Counted from the stretch's first letter, positions 17,711-26,828 are shown. The stretch: DNA of 64,000 bases from Ralstonia sp. RRA (GCF_037023145.1 NZ_CP146091.1:992001-1056000); one strand, 5' to 3'. Numbers and translations are program-made. Notes: generated by a model from the sequence alone, not told the origin.

Positions 17711-18412
17711 ATGTACAAATTTCTGCTTGCTATTGTGATTGGCTTTGCGCTGCAAGGCTGCTCCGTTACCCGCGATGGCGTCCGCCTGGGAGTCGGGCCA
17801 TCGACATCCGATATGAATAACGCTCGAAGCCAGCTTCAGCGGAATGCGGAGTCTTCGGCGGCGAAAAAGGTTGTCGCCGGGGCGTTGAATTCTCAAGCCA
17901 CGGCAGGGCTGATTCTGGTGGGTGCAGTGGGGCCGTTACGCAAGCTTGACGAAGAGGAGCGTGACAAGGCCTATGCCGAGTATGTGCAGATTGCTGAGAA
18001 GTGGCATCCCGGACAGCCGGCTATCGTCTCTCAAAAAGACTTCGTTGCCGAAGTCGGCGGTTGGACGTCGATTGAGACGTTTAGCGTGCCGGGGCTCTTT
18101 AACCTGCGCGCGCCGGTGGTGGTGCGCAATGCCGACCTGGACACGATTGGCTTTGCCTCCACGGCAGGGTCGATGTTGCTGGGAACGACGGGAGACCTTG
18201 TTGCTGCCAAGTCAAATCTCGATGGCCTTGTGTTGATTGACCGCGTGCTGTGTAAGGACTCGGTGACGGATTACCGTGACTGCGCTGCTCAATATCAGAG
18301 AGGGCGTTTCGACCTGTCGTCGGGCGCTGAGCTCGACCGCAGCATGAAACCCAAAGAGGACGGTGTACATATCGATACAACCACGTTCAAGGTTCTGCCC
18401 ACTAAAAATTGA
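17711..18412 (+). CDS. Unknown lipoprotein of 233 residues
   Basis: From ATG 17711 the protein has a lipoprotein signal MYKFLLAIVIGFALQGC with lipid attachment at Cys 17. A GTG 33 bases earlier is in frame but would bury the signal. The mature part is mixed alpha/beta with KLDEEERDKAYAEYVQIAEK and a domain rich in strands. No family is recognised. It is third in the exported-protein series. Confidence 0.75.
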   Translation: MYKFLLAIVIGFALQGCSVTRDGVRLGVGPSTSDMNNARSQLQRNAESSAAKKVVAGALNSQATAGLILVGAVGPLRKLDEEERDKAYAEYVQIAEKWHPGQPAIVSQKDFVAEVGGWTSIETFSVPGLFNLRAPVVVRNADLDTIGFASTAGSMLLGTTGDLVAAKSNLDGLVLIDRVLCKDSVTDYRDCAAQYQRGRFDLSSGAELDRSMKPKEDGVHIDTTTFKVLPTKN

Positions 18413-18516
18413 TGGGTAAGGACGCGACAGACGAGCACTTGGTACGAGTTGTCGCAGCATCCTGCCGTCCTCGCAGCGATGCTTGCGCTAGATTGATTTC
18501 ACAATAAGGACAGCAC

Positions 18517-19659
18517 ATGAGGGGTAGTCGTACTGCAGCATCCGTATGCGCAATTGCAATGGCCGCCGCGCTGGCTGCATGCGGCGGTGGCGACAACGGC
18601 ACGTCATCGAGCACCGGTGGCACGACGAGCACGGGTACCACTGGCGGCACGAGCACCGTTGCGTCGCAATCCGCCGCGACGGCAGCGAGCTTGGGCGCGA
18701 CCCCGCTGTCCACCGGTTCCACCCAGGACATCTATGACCTGACCGCCGCCATCGGTGATAGCTGGCGACTGACCGTCGACACCAGCAACCCCAATGCGCC
18801 GACCTTCACCATCACGGTTCAATCGACGCAGTATGGGCTGAGCGGCACGAGCGCAGCGGCCGTCACCAAGACAGTGAACGGCGATTTCGTCTCCTACACG
18901 GGCTCGGGGCTCAACGTCACCGTCGACACACGCACGAAAACCATCACCGGTACCGCAACGGTGGGTGGCAAAGCATCCACCGTGACCGGCACCGGTTACA
19001 GCGCGACGGACGGTACCAAGCTGGCTGGCACATACGCTTATGCCGGGCGTACAACGAACACCGACGGCAGTTCTCCATACCTCGCCGCCGGCGAGTTCAA
19101 CATCGCAAGCGATGGCGCGACCGTGACGGTTTGCGAGAACGGTACGTTCAATGGAACGGGCTGCACTGCGGTGGGCAACAATGTTCTTACCACTCGCAAC
19201 CTGACCATGGCGTACAACGCAACCTTGCCAGGGTTCGAGTTGAAGTCCAGCGGCACGCGCGCCGGAGTCGTACGTGTCGCCGCTGGTGACCGTGGGCCTG
19301 TCGTGCTCATCGACTGGTTCAACACGACGAGTTCTCCGATTCGCACGGGTATCCTCGGCGGTGTGAAGCTGGCGACGCTGGCCGGTAACGAATTCGATGG
19401 TTCGTGGGTCTGCTCGGATGGCTTGACGCCGACGGTCAGCGGGACGGCGGTCACTGCCGGCGGCGTGCAGTACGTCCTCGATTACAACAAGCTACCGGTC
19501 CAGGCGACCACTGGCTATTCGGCTCTGGGTTTCAACGGCGTCGCGGCTGTGATGTCGAGTTCCGCCTATGTCGGTCACTTCGTATTGCCGCTGTCCGCAA
19601 GCATCGCGCTCTATGGCAAGGTAGGTACCAACTTCCTGGCAATCTGCGCCAGGCGATAA
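18517..19659 (+). CDS. Large Gly/Ser/Thr-rich lipoprotein
   Basis: A 380-residue precursor. The signal ends LAACGGG, so Cys 22 is the lipidated residue. A flexible Gly/Ser/Thr linker covers about 25-60. The remainder is beta-rich with repeating Thr/Gly/Asn patterns, like surface or outer-membrane lipoproteins of Burkholderiales. A strong hairpin follows. It has its own 104-base promoter region. The function is unknown. Confidence 0.8.
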   Translation: MRGSRTAASVCAIAMAAALAACGGGDNGTSSSTGGTTSTGTTGGTSTVASQSAATAASLGATPLSTGSTQDIYDLTAAIGDSWRLTVDTSNPNAPTFTITVQSTQYGLSGTSAAAVTKTVNGDFVSYTGSGLNVTVDTRTKTITGTATVGGKASTVTGTGYSATDGTKLAGTYAYAGRTTNTDGSSPYLAAGEFNIASDGATVTVCENGTFNGTGCTAVGNNVLTTRNLTMAYNATLPGFELKSSGTRAGVVRVAAGDRGPVVLIDWFNTTSSPIRTGILGGVKLATLAGNEFDGSWVCSDGLTPTVSGTAVTAGGVQYVLDYNKLPVQATTGYSALGFNGVAAVMSSSAYVGHFVLPLSASIALYGKVGTNFLAICARR

Positions 19660-19686
19660 GCGCGGCCGCGCCTTCCGAAGTGAAGT

Positions 19687-19717
19687 GAGCCCGGAACACC
19701 CCAGGGGGTTGGGGCTC
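19687..19717. terminator. Long hairpin after the lipoprotein gene
   Basis: GAGCCC (19687-19692) pairs with GGGCTC (19712-19717), and AAC-CCCC-type inner bases pair with GGGG-GTT. The T run is missing, so the role as terminator is likely but not certain. Confidence 0.6.
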
Positions 19718-19801
19718 GCACGCGGATGTTATTTCGGTCTCAACATGGCACGAAGGCTGGGCTGTTGACTGTTGATGCCGTACCGCGCAAGAAGCGGTCG
19801 G

Positions 19802-19942
19802 CTACCTGGCAATCATGGCCGCGATGGTTGCGATGGCGACAGGCATGCCGAGCACGGCGACTCCAGTCGCGAGCCGCATCGCGACTCGGTCGATGTTTTC
19901 TTGCGACGCAGCGAAGCGGAGTAGCTTGTCTGTGAGTCTCAT
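19802..19942 (-). CDS. Small membrane protein of 46 residues
   Basis: ATG at 19942. The N-terminal 22 residues are charged (RLTDKLLRFAASQENIDRV), followed by a hydrophobic helix with AVLGMPVAIATIAAMIA. The form resembles small membrane proteins or type I toxin-like peptides. It is divergent from the operon starting at 20037. No family is recognised. Confidence 0.55.
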   Translation of the reverse strand: MRLTDKLLRFAASQENIDRVAMRLATGVAVLGMPVAIATIAAMIAR

Positions 19943-20036
19943 GCCACGAACCGTCCCCGAAGGGAGGATGTTTCCGGATTCGCCGTTATCGCACACTAAC
20001 GGCTTGGCTCGCAACGAAGAACAACGCGGAGGGGGG

Positions 20037-20306
20037 GTGCGTCGCACAACCGTTGGAATCATCATGGCAGTAGCCGGACAGGTCATGAGCGGTGTGGCGG
20101 TCTTTATGGACTTTGCCGTCGCACCCGCGCAGGTTTGTGGCACCCCCGCTACGGTGAACGTCTGGCTCGTCACTGCGGCCATGGGGCCGTTGCTTGTTCT
20201 GGTTGGCGTCGCATTCTATGTGGATGGACGGATGAAGCAGTCCGGCGAATGGGCAGCATGGCAGACCGCTCAGAGTGATGCGAACCGCAGAGCTGGCGAG
20301 CGGTAG
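20037..20306 (+). CDS. Small two-pass membrane protein
   Basis: The GTG at 20037 follows GCGGAGGGGG, a strong ribosome site. The 89-residue product has membrane segments at about 6-26 (GIIMAVAGQVMSGVAVFMDF) and 43-62 (WLVTAAMGPLLVLVGVAFYV) and a charged tail. An ATG far upstream in the same frame would read through the divergent gene and is unlikely. It starts a four-gene run of short, closely spaced genes. Confidence 0.6.
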   Translation: MRRTTVGIIMAVAGQVMSGVAVFMDFAVAPAQVCGTPATVNVWLVTAAMGPLLVLVGVAFYVDGRMKQSGEWAAWQTAQSDANRRAGER

Positions 20307-20334
20307 AGGCTGCGTAGTGCCTGGAGGCTCGCTC

Positions 20335-20622
20335 ATGGAACACCAGTTCACGCTCAGGTTCAAGCTGTCCGCGTCCGACGCTGACCATGACGCTATTGTG
20401 GAGTTGTTGGGGGCAGTAGGTTGCACTGACGCGCTGGTTGGCATCGGTGCGGCTGGATATGTGTCCCTCGAATTCTGTCGCGAAGCGGCATCGGCCGCCG
20501 AAGCAATTCGTGCGGCGACAGCCGACGTGACCGCCGCCATTCCCGGTGCCAGTCTCGTTGCGGCTGAGCTGGAGTCGCCAGCAGGAACGCGTATCGACAT
20601 CGCAAAGGGGGGCGGCGCATGA
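20335..20622 (+). CDS. Unknown small protein of 95 residues
   Basis: ATG 20335 behind CTGGAGGC. The sequence has a beta-alpha-beta ferredoxin-like rhythm (QFTLRFKLSASDADHDAIVE; GYVSLEFCREAASAAEAIRA). No catalytic motif is seen. The stop overlaps the next start by 4 bases. Together with the DNA-binding gene two places on, it may belong to an antitoxin-like or regulatory unit, which is inference. Confidence 0.65.
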   Translation: MEHQFTLRFKLSASDADHDAIVELLGAVGCTDALVGIGAAGYVSLEFCREAASAAEAIRAATADVTAAIPGASLVAAELESPAGTRIDIAKGGGA

Positions 20623-20807
20623 AATCAGAGCAAGTTCTCATCGATGCGATTGAGCGGGCCTTGTTGAAGCGATTGGATGCACTGAATCGACGCTGTGTTG
20701 TCGCCGCTCTGTCAATGCCGTCGACTGCCATCGGATGCGAGTTCAAAAAGGCACTACGCGATGAACTACGCAAGCGGCAAGAATCGAAACAGGGCCCTCG
20801 CAAATGA
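20619..20807 (+). CDS. Small basic helical protein of 62 residues
   Basis: Fully helical and basic (LIDAIERALLKRLDALNRR, KKALRDELRKRQESKQGPRK). It overlaps the genes on both sides by 4 bases, so it is translated as part of the operon. The C-terminal basic tail could touch nucleic acid. No family is recognised. Confidence 0.6.
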   Translation: MKSEQVLIDAIERALLKRLDALNRRCVVAALSMPSTAIGCEFKKALRDELRKRQESKQGPRK

Positions 20808-21205
20808 GCCACTCTGATTCCCCCAATACAGGGACCGTGCGCGCAGATGTGTTGCTGACAATCGCAGAAGTTGCTGAAAGGCTGGGCGTGAGTCGCCCGG
20901 CTGCTTCGTTGCTTGCCGATATTGGCAAATTAGGTGACGTCGTGACAGGCAGTGATGGGCACCGGCGCGTTCGTGCGTCTGCTATCGAAGAGTGTCGGGT
21001 TGCGCGCAGTGAGCGGACCAACGATGCGGCATCTCCCCGGGCTGCGGGCGTGAATGCAGGGCTGTATGGCTACCCCGAGCGCTACTTTCAGAAGAGGACG
21101 GTGGCTGACCTTCTGGCAGAAATGCCCGATGGTCTGCCACGGGTCCCTGGGTGGGACGAAATGCCCGACGTCGGCTTCGAGGTGCCGCGTGTATCTAAGT
21201 GCTGA
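20804..21205 (+). CDS. Excisionase-like helix-turn-helix protein
   Basis: A 133-residue protein. Residues 18-60 hold a MerR/excisionase-type helix-turn-helix (LLTIAEVAERLGVSRPAASL, then DGHRRVRASAIEECR). The C-terminal half is unknown and has a Pro-rich end. It is the last of four coupled genes and may regulate them. A hairpin with a short T run lies 140 bases downstream. Confidence 0.8.
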   Translation: MSHSDSPNTGTVRADVLLTIAEVAERLGVSRPAASLLADIGKLGDVVTGSDGHRRVRASAIEECRVARSERTNDAASPRAAGVNAGLYGYPERYFQKRTVADLLAEMPDGLPRVPGWDEMPDVGFEVPRVSKC

Positions 21206-21342
21206 ACAAACGCGACTGAGTGTCACGAGAGACGAAAACTGAAGGCTACGTGCAGCGAGTGAAAAAACGTAATGCCGCCTGGGCAACCAGGTCTCACCTG
21301 GAGTGGGAATTCTGCAGGGATGCGGATAGAGAACCTCGCCTA

Positions 21343-21368
21343 CGACGGCTGCCTCTTGGCGGCCGTCG
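21343..21368 (+). terminator. Probable terminator after the four-gene operon
   Basis: CGACGGC-T-GCC pairs with GGC-G-GCCGTCG around TCTT, followed by GTCTTT. A second perfect hairpin, GTGGATGAT-TCC-ATCATCCAC, lies at 21379-21399. No gene is seen between 21206 and 21570. Confidence 0.6.
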
Positions 21369-21570
21369 GTCTTTGGAGCGTGGATGATTCCATCATCCAC
21401 CATGAAGCGCAGATAGCGCCCAACTGAGACGCCGACGCAGGATGCTCGCGTCGGGACTCCGAGCGTCGGGAGGCAAATTTGTCCAAACATTGCCAGTGCT
21501 CCAGCGCAATCGATGCGCGACAGTGAGCTTGTCGTCGGGATGGTCCTGGCGGCTCACTTAGGAGATTGAA

Positions 21571-21672
21571 ATGAACGCATCCAACCGACCCGTGTATCCC
21601 GAAAACCTTCCCAGCAAGACGGGCGGGCCATCCGGCGGTGGGCGCAGTAACAATGTGCCGAAAGGCAAATAA
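21571..21672 (+). CDS. Very small Gly/Pro/Ser-rich protein of 33 residues
   Basis: ATG 21571 follows TTAGGAGATTGAA, a near-ideal ribosome site, and TAA closes at 21672. The peptide contains RPVYPENLPSKTGGPSGGGR, looks unfolded, and ends in Asn and Lys. I think similar small peptides with a PSGGGR core occur in related genomes, but this is from memory. It is convergent with a 386-residue unknown gene 23 bases away. Confidence 0.65.
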   Translation: MNASNRPVYPENLPSKTGGPSGGGRSNNVPKGK

Positions 21673-21695
21673 GCGGTAGGCGGTCGATGTCGCTG

Positions 21696-22856
21696 CTAGG
21701 CGGCGGCATTGACCTGTGGTAGCGCCAAGGCCTTCACTTCTTCGCTGTGCTCACGGTGGTAGCGTAGCCAGTATGGGTAGCGGTCGGCTACCCAAGCCTC
21801 GAAACTCTTGTGGCCACACGGGTATTCCGGCCAGGGCCATATCTTGGCGACTTCGGGGCTGCCGGCCACTAGGTGGGCAGCATCGACCAAGCGTTGCGCA
21901 TAGTGGCCAAGCATGTTCAGGTTCTTGGCACACCAGAACTGCGGGTAGAGGAGCTCGTCCGACCGCTTGAGGCCGTAGGCGTCCAGCAGGACGTGAAGGG
22001 TTGCCAAATCTGGACTGTGCGTGCCGGCACTCCAACGATTGAGTGTGCTCTGGTCCAACCGAGTCCGGCTGCCTTCGAAGCTCGACAATATCTGCCCAAT
22101 GCTGTTCTTGCCCAGCCGACGCTGCAGCTCGTCGTAGAGCAGGCTGGTCGGATTGCGGCCAGGACGCGTGCTGGATGGCATCACGCAACTGAATACGGAG
22201 TCGCCGCCGGCAGCCAACTGCACGTCCCACGCAGCCAGATAGCCCAGGTGAGCCTCCACGCTCATGGCGAATACCAACGCGCGCAAATCATCGAGCTGAC
22301 TTGCCTGCAGGAATGCTTCGTACGCCTCCGGCCACAGGAGATGCTTGAGCAGGGGATGCGCGGCGATGTAGTCAGCAGTGCCGGGAAGGTCGCCGCCCAG
22401 GCCCATGTGCAGCGCTGTGATGCCGGCGCGCTCGAGGGCTATGAGGTAGTAGTGGTGCTCTTTCCAGTCTTCCGGGCCCGTATCGAATCCGCGAAAGAGC
22501 CACTCAAAGCGGCTCCGCTCCTCCACCATGGCTTTGGCAGCAGCGTCTCCCGCTAGCGCACGGTTGAATTCCTCCCACTGCGGTTGGCCACCAAGCTTGG
22601 CAGAGAATTCGTCGAGCACGCCTGCCATCAATCGCATGCCTTTCACCTCATCCTGGTGCTCCTTCCGGAGGAAGCGAGTCAGGCGCTTCCAGGCGGCCGC
22701 GAGACCCAGAGTCGTTATTTCCCGCTGGGTGCCTACGCTGTACAGCTTCAGGTGCACATCTGGCGAGAACGCGAAGAGGCCAACTCGCGAGGGGGGGACT
22801 GGCTTACCCTCGAACGGGGTGTGGAAAACGGCGTTTGACCTTGCTTTCTTGGACAT
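21696..22856 (-). CDS. Unknown 386-residue protein with a helix-turn-helix-like segment
   Basis: Starts with a basic tail (MSKKARSNAVFHTPFEGKPV). The N-terminal 240 residues are helical and unlike any family I know. Residues about 268-310 contain LDQSTLNRWSAGTHSPDLAT followed by HVLLDAYGL, which resembles a Cro/XRE helix-turn-helix. The C-terminal part has KIWPWPEYPCGHKSFEAWV. It may be a large regulator or a defence sensor. It is convergent with the 33-residue gene. Confidence 0.7.
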   Translation of the reverse strand: MSKKARSNAVFHTPFEGKPVPPSRVGLFAFSPDVHLKLYSVGTQREITTLGLAAAWKRLTRFLRKEHQDEVKGMRLMAGVLDEFSAKLGGQPQWEEFNRALAGDAAAKAMVEERSRFEWLFRGFDTGPEDWKEHHYYLIALERAGITALHMGLGGDLPGTADYIAAHPLLKHLLWPEAYEAFLQASQLDDLRALVFAMSVEAHLGYLAAWDVQLAAGGDSVFSCVMPSSTRPGRNPTSLLYDELQRRLGKNSIGQILSSFEGSRTRLDQSTLNRWSAGTHSPDLATLHVLLDAYGLKRSDELLYPQFWCAKNLNMLGHYAQRLVDAAHLVAGSPEVAKIWPWPEYPCGHKSFEAWVADRYPYWLRYHREHSEEVKALALPQVNAAA

Positions 22857-23031
22857 GGACTTCCCGAGCTGCTAGTCGCAAACCGACGTAGCGTTGACGG
22901 CGAACGTGTTCAGCAGTTTTCAGTATCTGGCGCGACGCCGACGCGTGCAACCCGCCCCACCTAGTCGCCAATCGCGCGCCCTTTGAGAGCAATTCGTCGT
23001 GCTAGGATTCTTCGACCCGAATGGAGGGCTT

Positions 23032-23268
23032 ATGGCAGACCTGAACAGGCGACGCGTTGCAAAGAACCATGAGATTGCGGTCTCGCTCAGCGGCGACGGT
23101 GAGAGGGCATCTATCTTCGTGAAGGCTCCCAGTGGCCGAGGTACCCACGAGGTTGTCGAGATAAGTGCCCTGCTGGATGGCGGCATGTCGGAAGGCGAAG
23201 CCCTGGACTTCATTGCCAAGGTGGTCGAGATTGGCGTGATGAGTAGCACAGAATTCGGCAATGGCTGA
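23032..23268 (+). CDS. Unknown small protein of 78 residues
   Basis: The ATG at 23032 is preferred over a non-ATG start 33 bases upstream, and a GAGGG site precedes it. The product is small and acidic (VAKNHEIAVSLSGDGERAS; LLDGGMSEGEALDFIAKVV). It overlaps the next gene by 8 bases. It has the size of an immunity or accessory protein, but no family is recognised. Confidence 0.6.
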   Translation: MADLNRRRVAKNHEIAVSLSGDGERASIFVKAPSGRGTHEVVEISALLDGGMSEGEALDFIAKVVEIGVMSSTEFGNG

Positions 23269-23827
23269 TGCACTAATCCACCACGGTTTACCTATGACCG
23301 CCTCGCTTTCCACAACTTGCCTGCCGCTCGATAGCCCGCGATGGGCGGAGCTTGACCACGCATACGGGAAAGCGCATGACACTCCTGCACTCCTTGCGCA
23401 GCTGGAGGCATTCCCATCCTCTCTCGACAATGCGGAGCCTTGGTACTCGCTGTGGAGTTCGCTGGCACATCAGGGCGACGTCTATCCCGCATCCTTCGCG
23501 GCGGTCCCCCACGTTGTACGCGCGCTGGCTATTGCGCCGTTGAGGGCCGATTTCGCCTACTTCCAATTTCCTGCAGTGGTGGAAGCTTGGCGCCAGCGGA
23601 AAGGCGTACAGGTGCCAGAGGACCTTCACGCTAACTACTTCGCCGCTCTGGCTGCTCTGCCGCGACTCGTCGCGGCGGCTGCCGACAAGGAGTGGGATGG
23701 CGGATTCCTGTCGTGCGCGCTGGCGGCTATCGCGGCAGCGAAGGGCAATGGTGCGGTGGCTGAGGCAGCGCTAGAGCTTAGCCCCGATGTTGCGCCCGAA
23801 TTTCTCGATTGGTTCTACTCCCGGTAG
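23261..23827 (+). CDS. Unknown immunity-like protein of 188 residues
   Basis: The ATG at 23261 overlaps the gene before by 8 bases; a second start at 23294 (MTASLSTTC) is possible. The soluble, helical protein contains PWYSLWSSLAHQGDVYPASF and PHVVRALAIAPLRADFAYFQ, a HEAT-like style seen in orphan immunity proteins next to polymorphic toxins. No toxin gene is present. The family is not certain. Confidence 0.65.
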   Translation: MADALIHHGLPMTASLSTTCLPLDSPRWAELDHAYGKAHDTPALLAQLEAFPSSLDNAEPWYSLWSSLAHQGDVYPASFAAVPHVVRALAIAPLRADFAYFQFPAVVEAWRQRKGVQVPEDLHANYFAALAALPRLVAAAADKEWDGGFLSCALAAIAAAKGNGAVAEAALELSPDVAPEFLDWFYSR

Positions 23828-24073
23828 AGCGGCGGACCGTGTTCGACCAAAGCACTGCGACCGAGGCTGAGCGATTCAGGAAATCACGATAGATACGTTT
23901 GTCCTACTGCTCGCTGCCAAGAGGGTGATGGCGAAGCTCAAGAAGGTGTCGGGCCGCGCCGAGCCTTTTTCCTCGCGTGGCTTCAGGAGAAGGTCGCCAA
24001 CTTTTAGACTAGGTATGTCCTTTTCCGAAAATCTCCGCGAGAGTAAGGCGCTCGCTAAACCGGAGGCGCAAGC

Positions 24074-24817
24074 ATGGCTGAAATCTGGGAAGTGTTTCCT
24101 GCTCAGATGGGTGAACATCGCGCGTTCATCAGCTTCAATTCGACCTTTGCGGAGGTAGCGGAGCAGGACACAAGAACGTTTCTGCTTCGAGTGCGCGTGG
24201 AATTCAAGCATCCCACCCCTGAAGGGATGCCAGGGGAAGATGAATTTCAGGAGTTGAAAAAGGTTGAGGACCTGCTGGCCACAGCAATTGCTGCTGGCGG
24301 CGGTATTCAGGTGGGGCGTCTCACTGTGAGAGGCCATCGACACTTCTACTTCTACGTCGCTTTCGGGGAAGAGAGCGCTCAGGAAATCGCGGATGCCGTG
24401 AGTCCCCAGACGGCATATGAGCTTGCATACGCCTATCAGCAGGACGCGGAAAAGGAAGGGTATTGGAAGTACCTTTACCCTACGGCTGATGATTGGCAGG
24501 TCATCCGGGACTTGCGCGTGCTGGATGTGCTCAAGGAGAAAGGAGACATCAACTCGGTGAGTAGGCAGGTCGCGCACTGGGCGTATTTCCCAGAGCGAGA
24601 AAGCGCCCAGCAGTTCGCAGATTGGGCGAGGGAAAGTGCATACGAGGTCAACGCTATTGCAGCGACCGATGACAACAAGACAGTCGTGCGCTTCGCCCGC
24701 GAAGGCACCATGGAGCTCGAGGACATCACGCACCACACTATCGCTATCAATCGCAAAGTGCGGGAGCTCGGTGGAGACTACGACGGCTGGGAAACCACAA
24801 TCGAGCGCGGTGACTAA
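24074..24817 (+). CDS. DUF695 and RraB (ribonuclease E inhibitor) domain protein
   Basis: A 247-residue two-domain protein. Residues 1-125 match DUF695 (WEVFPAQMGEHRAFISFN, and HRHFYFYVAF near its end). Residues 130-245 match RraB (KYLYPTADDWQVIRDLRVLD; HWAYFPERESAQQFADWA). This fusion is common and is often found among orphan immunity genes. Known RraB binds RNase E; the role of the fusion is not established. It stands alone with about 250 bases of gene-free DNA in front. Confidence 0.85.
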   Translation: MAEIWEVFPAQMGEHRAFISFNSTFAEVAEQDTRTFLLRVRVEFKHPTPEGMPGEDEFQELKKVEDLLATAIAAGGGIQVGRLTVRGHRHFYFYVAFGEESAQEIADAVSPQTAYELAYAYQQDAEKEGYWKYLYPTADDWQVIRDLRVLDVLKEKGDINSVSRQVAHWAYFPERESAQQFADWARESAYEVNAIAATDDNKTVVRFAREGTMELEDITHHTIAINRKVRELGGDYDGWETTIERGD

Positions 24818-24842
24818 CCCTCATCGCTTACCGCTACCGGCC

Positions 24843-25352
24843 ATGAAGCGTCATTCGAAACGGGGCAGAATGGCCGACAATCAACGACCCGACTCTAAAT
24901 GGAGTGAAACAGTGGCTGACGCGCTTACGGCCAGTAATTTTGAGATTCATTTGTTGGAGCTAGACCCTCGGGAAGATAGCTTCGTTCTACGGGTGGACAA
25001 GCTAGTTGAGTCGGTCCCACTCTCGTGCCAAGCAGACCTAATCCCTTCTATCTTTCGATTTTTCGAAAAGTATCCGCTGGAGGACTGTGGAGCGCCCGGG
25101 ACTTTGGTCCATCTAACGGAGCATTTCTACCCCAGCTACAAAGATATTCTTCTCGAGTCACTGGCCCGGGCACCGTCGCTCAACGCTTTACTGATGGTCA
25201 ACCGCATGCTGAACTCGGACTTGCCCGAGCAAGAGCGCGAAGAGTATTTTTCAGCGCTACGCGGTGTTGCCGAGCGCGTTGATATTCATCCAAGCCTCGC
25301 AAACCAAGCGAGTCGCTTCATTTCCTATCAAAGCCAGAAGAGCGGCCGGTAG
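24843..25352 (+). CDS. Unknown immunity-like protein of about 169 residues
   Basis: The frame opens at ATG 24843, with a second ATG at 24870 that may be the real start (MADNQRPDSKW). The soluble, helical product includes SVPLSCQADLIPSIFRFFEK and LTEHFYPSYKDILLESLARA, a HEAT-like pattern typical of small immunity proteins. The start region and the gene end both carry the repeated CGGCC-type intergenic element. Confidence 0.65.
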   Translation: MKRHSKRGRMADNQRPDSKWSETVADALTASNFEIHLLELDPREDSFVLRVDKLVESVPLSCQADLIPSIFRFFEKYPLEDCGAPGTLVHLTEHFYPSYKDILLESLARAPSLNALLMVNRMLNSDLPEQEREEYFSALRGVAERVDIHPSLANQASRFISYQSQKSGR

Positions 25353-25447
25353 TTAGGCCACCAGCGACCCCTTCAGGCCAAATGCTGTCGTTCCTCTCAC
25401 CGGGCATACTGGCGTTATAGAGGAATGGCAATCCCCCTGCGAAGAAC

Positions 25448-25948
25448 ATGAACCCAATCAAGAGCTTTAGCTTGGATGTTGAGGGCCTTGGAATAATCTT
25501 CTACTCACCGTTCGCCACGGCTTCCATTGCTGAGGGTGATGACTATCTCGAGAGGCAATTTTTTGACCCCGATTTGGTTGCGGCGCAAGCGGTCGAAGGC
25601 CGAATAGTTGGTGTGAGCACGGGCACTCCAGGTCGGTTCTTGATGAACGTGTACAGGGGTTACCCGGAAGAAGCCGTCGTCGAAAAGCACGACTTCAAAC
25701 TCCGGTTGGGGATTGAGGTGCGCGACAGGATGCTTTGCATCAGAGACCTCTACGATTTGATGGACTGGCGTTCCACATGTCCGCCAGGCCAGTCGATTGA
25801 GCTTGATGACGGCTTCTATCACGTCACCTTGCTTAGCAGCGAACCTGCGTCCGGCGTGATGGGGGACAATCAACTCGTTGGCATATATCTACAGCAGCTG
25901 CCTGAGATGCCAAAGCTCAGATACAGCGGCGTGCCAACGTTGTGCTGA
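25448..25948 (+). CDS. Unknown protein of 166 residues
   Basis: ATG 25448 follows GCGAAGAAC. The protein is beta-rich (FSLDVEGLGIIFYSPFATAS; DGFYHVTLLSSEPASG) with no signal peptide. It resembles orphan immunity proteins in size and fold style only. It is followed by a copy of the intergenic repeat and then by a YezG-like gene. Confidence 0.65.
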   Translation: MNPIKSFSLDVEGLGIIFYSPFATASIAEGDDYLERQFFDPDLVAAQAVEGRIVGVSTGTPGRFLMNVYRGYPEEAVVEKHDFKLRLGIEVRDRMLCIRDLYDLMDWRSTCPPGQSIELDDGFYHVTLLSSEPASGVMGDNQLVGIYLQQLPEMPKLRYSGVPTLC

Positions 25949-26032
25949 CCCGCAGCCGTTGGCAGTCCGCTCTCGGCCAGAAGCGGCCGTTAGACAGTTG
26001 GACCATGTCCGTCGACCAGACCCAGAAAGACC

Positions 26033-26428
26033 ATGCAAATTGAAGAGCTGTATCAAGCCATTGGAAAGCTCGCGCTCCGAAGTGCCACCGACCTCAACGG
26101 TAGGTTGCTGGTGTATGCGGAAGTCCAAACCGGCGTGATTGAGTCGGCGTTGTTCTACGAGCGCGGTGATGCCCGAGTGGTGACATTCCGGCATTGCAAC
26201 GATGAGTTACTGAGCGCCCTGTATGAGATTTGGGAGCGCTGGCAAGAGGTCCCAGGTAACGAGGCGTGGTTCTGTTTGAGCTATCTGGTGCAGGGTGGAA
26301 AATTCCAGATTGACCTCGCCTACCCAGACCAAATTGACCCTGATGAGGGAACTCCCGAGCGTCGTCCCAGGATGGTCCGTCACTACTTTGGTGAGGTCGA
26401 AGTCGACTACTCAGCGCCATACGAGTGA
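26033..26428 (+). CDS. YezG-like (DUF600) immunity family protein
   Basis: A 131-residue protein. Residues 1-20 (MQIEELYQAIGKLALRSATD), a central strand region and the C-terminal GGKFQIDLAYPDQIDPDE with PERRPRMVRHYFGE agree with the YezG pattern of antitoxins for LXG or other polymorphic toxins. No toxin partner is adjacent, so it would be an orphan immunity gene. The assignment rests on pattern memory and is moderate. Confidence 0.6.
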   Translation: MQIEELYQAIGKLALRSATDLNGRLLVYAEVQTGVIESALFYERGDARVVTFRHCNDELLSALYEIWERWQEVPGNEAWFCLSYLVQGGKFQIDLAYPDQIDPDEGTPERRPRMVRHYFGEVEVDYSAPYE

Positions 26429-26480
26429 CCGTTTCACTGTCGAGCGCTCGCCGTGTCAGAAAGATGCCTTTTGCGCCGGC

Positions 26481-26828
26481 ATGCCGTCGCCCGCTTCCGG
26501 CCAGAACCAGCCGTTAGAATTGGCAGCAAGGATTGGTTCCAGTTCACCTGTGCAACTCGAAATAATCGCCGCCATTGAGGCATTCGAAGCTTGGGACCTG
26601 CCTTGGAGGTTCCTAGCCGACGTGACGGCGTGGCCCACGCTCACCGCTGCAGACCGCACAACGATTCAGCAAATCTGGATGGAGGCCTGTGATGTACGTC
26701 ATTGGCACCACGCGGACAGCGCGCAAAACGCGGCGGCTTCAGACCTAGCACTACAGGAGCGCTTTCCTTGGCTCACGGAACACGCACGAGCCCAATTCGT
26801 CCGCGCAGCATCGTATGAGTGGAAGTGA
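26481..26828 (+). CDS. Unknown small protein of 115 residues
   Basis: ATG 26481 gives a helical protein with LEIIAAIEAFEAWDLPWRFL and TIQQIWMEACDVRHWHHADS. An intergenic repeat copy lies at its 5' end (26491-26518), so the true start may be later. No family is recognised. It is one of a run of short genes in the immunity-like region. Confidence 0.5.
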   Translation: MPSPASGQNQPLELAARIGSSSPVQLEIIAAIEAFEAWDLPWRFLADVTAWPTLTAADRTTIQQIWMEACDVRHWHHADSAQNAAASDLALQERFPWLTEHARAQFVRAASYEWK

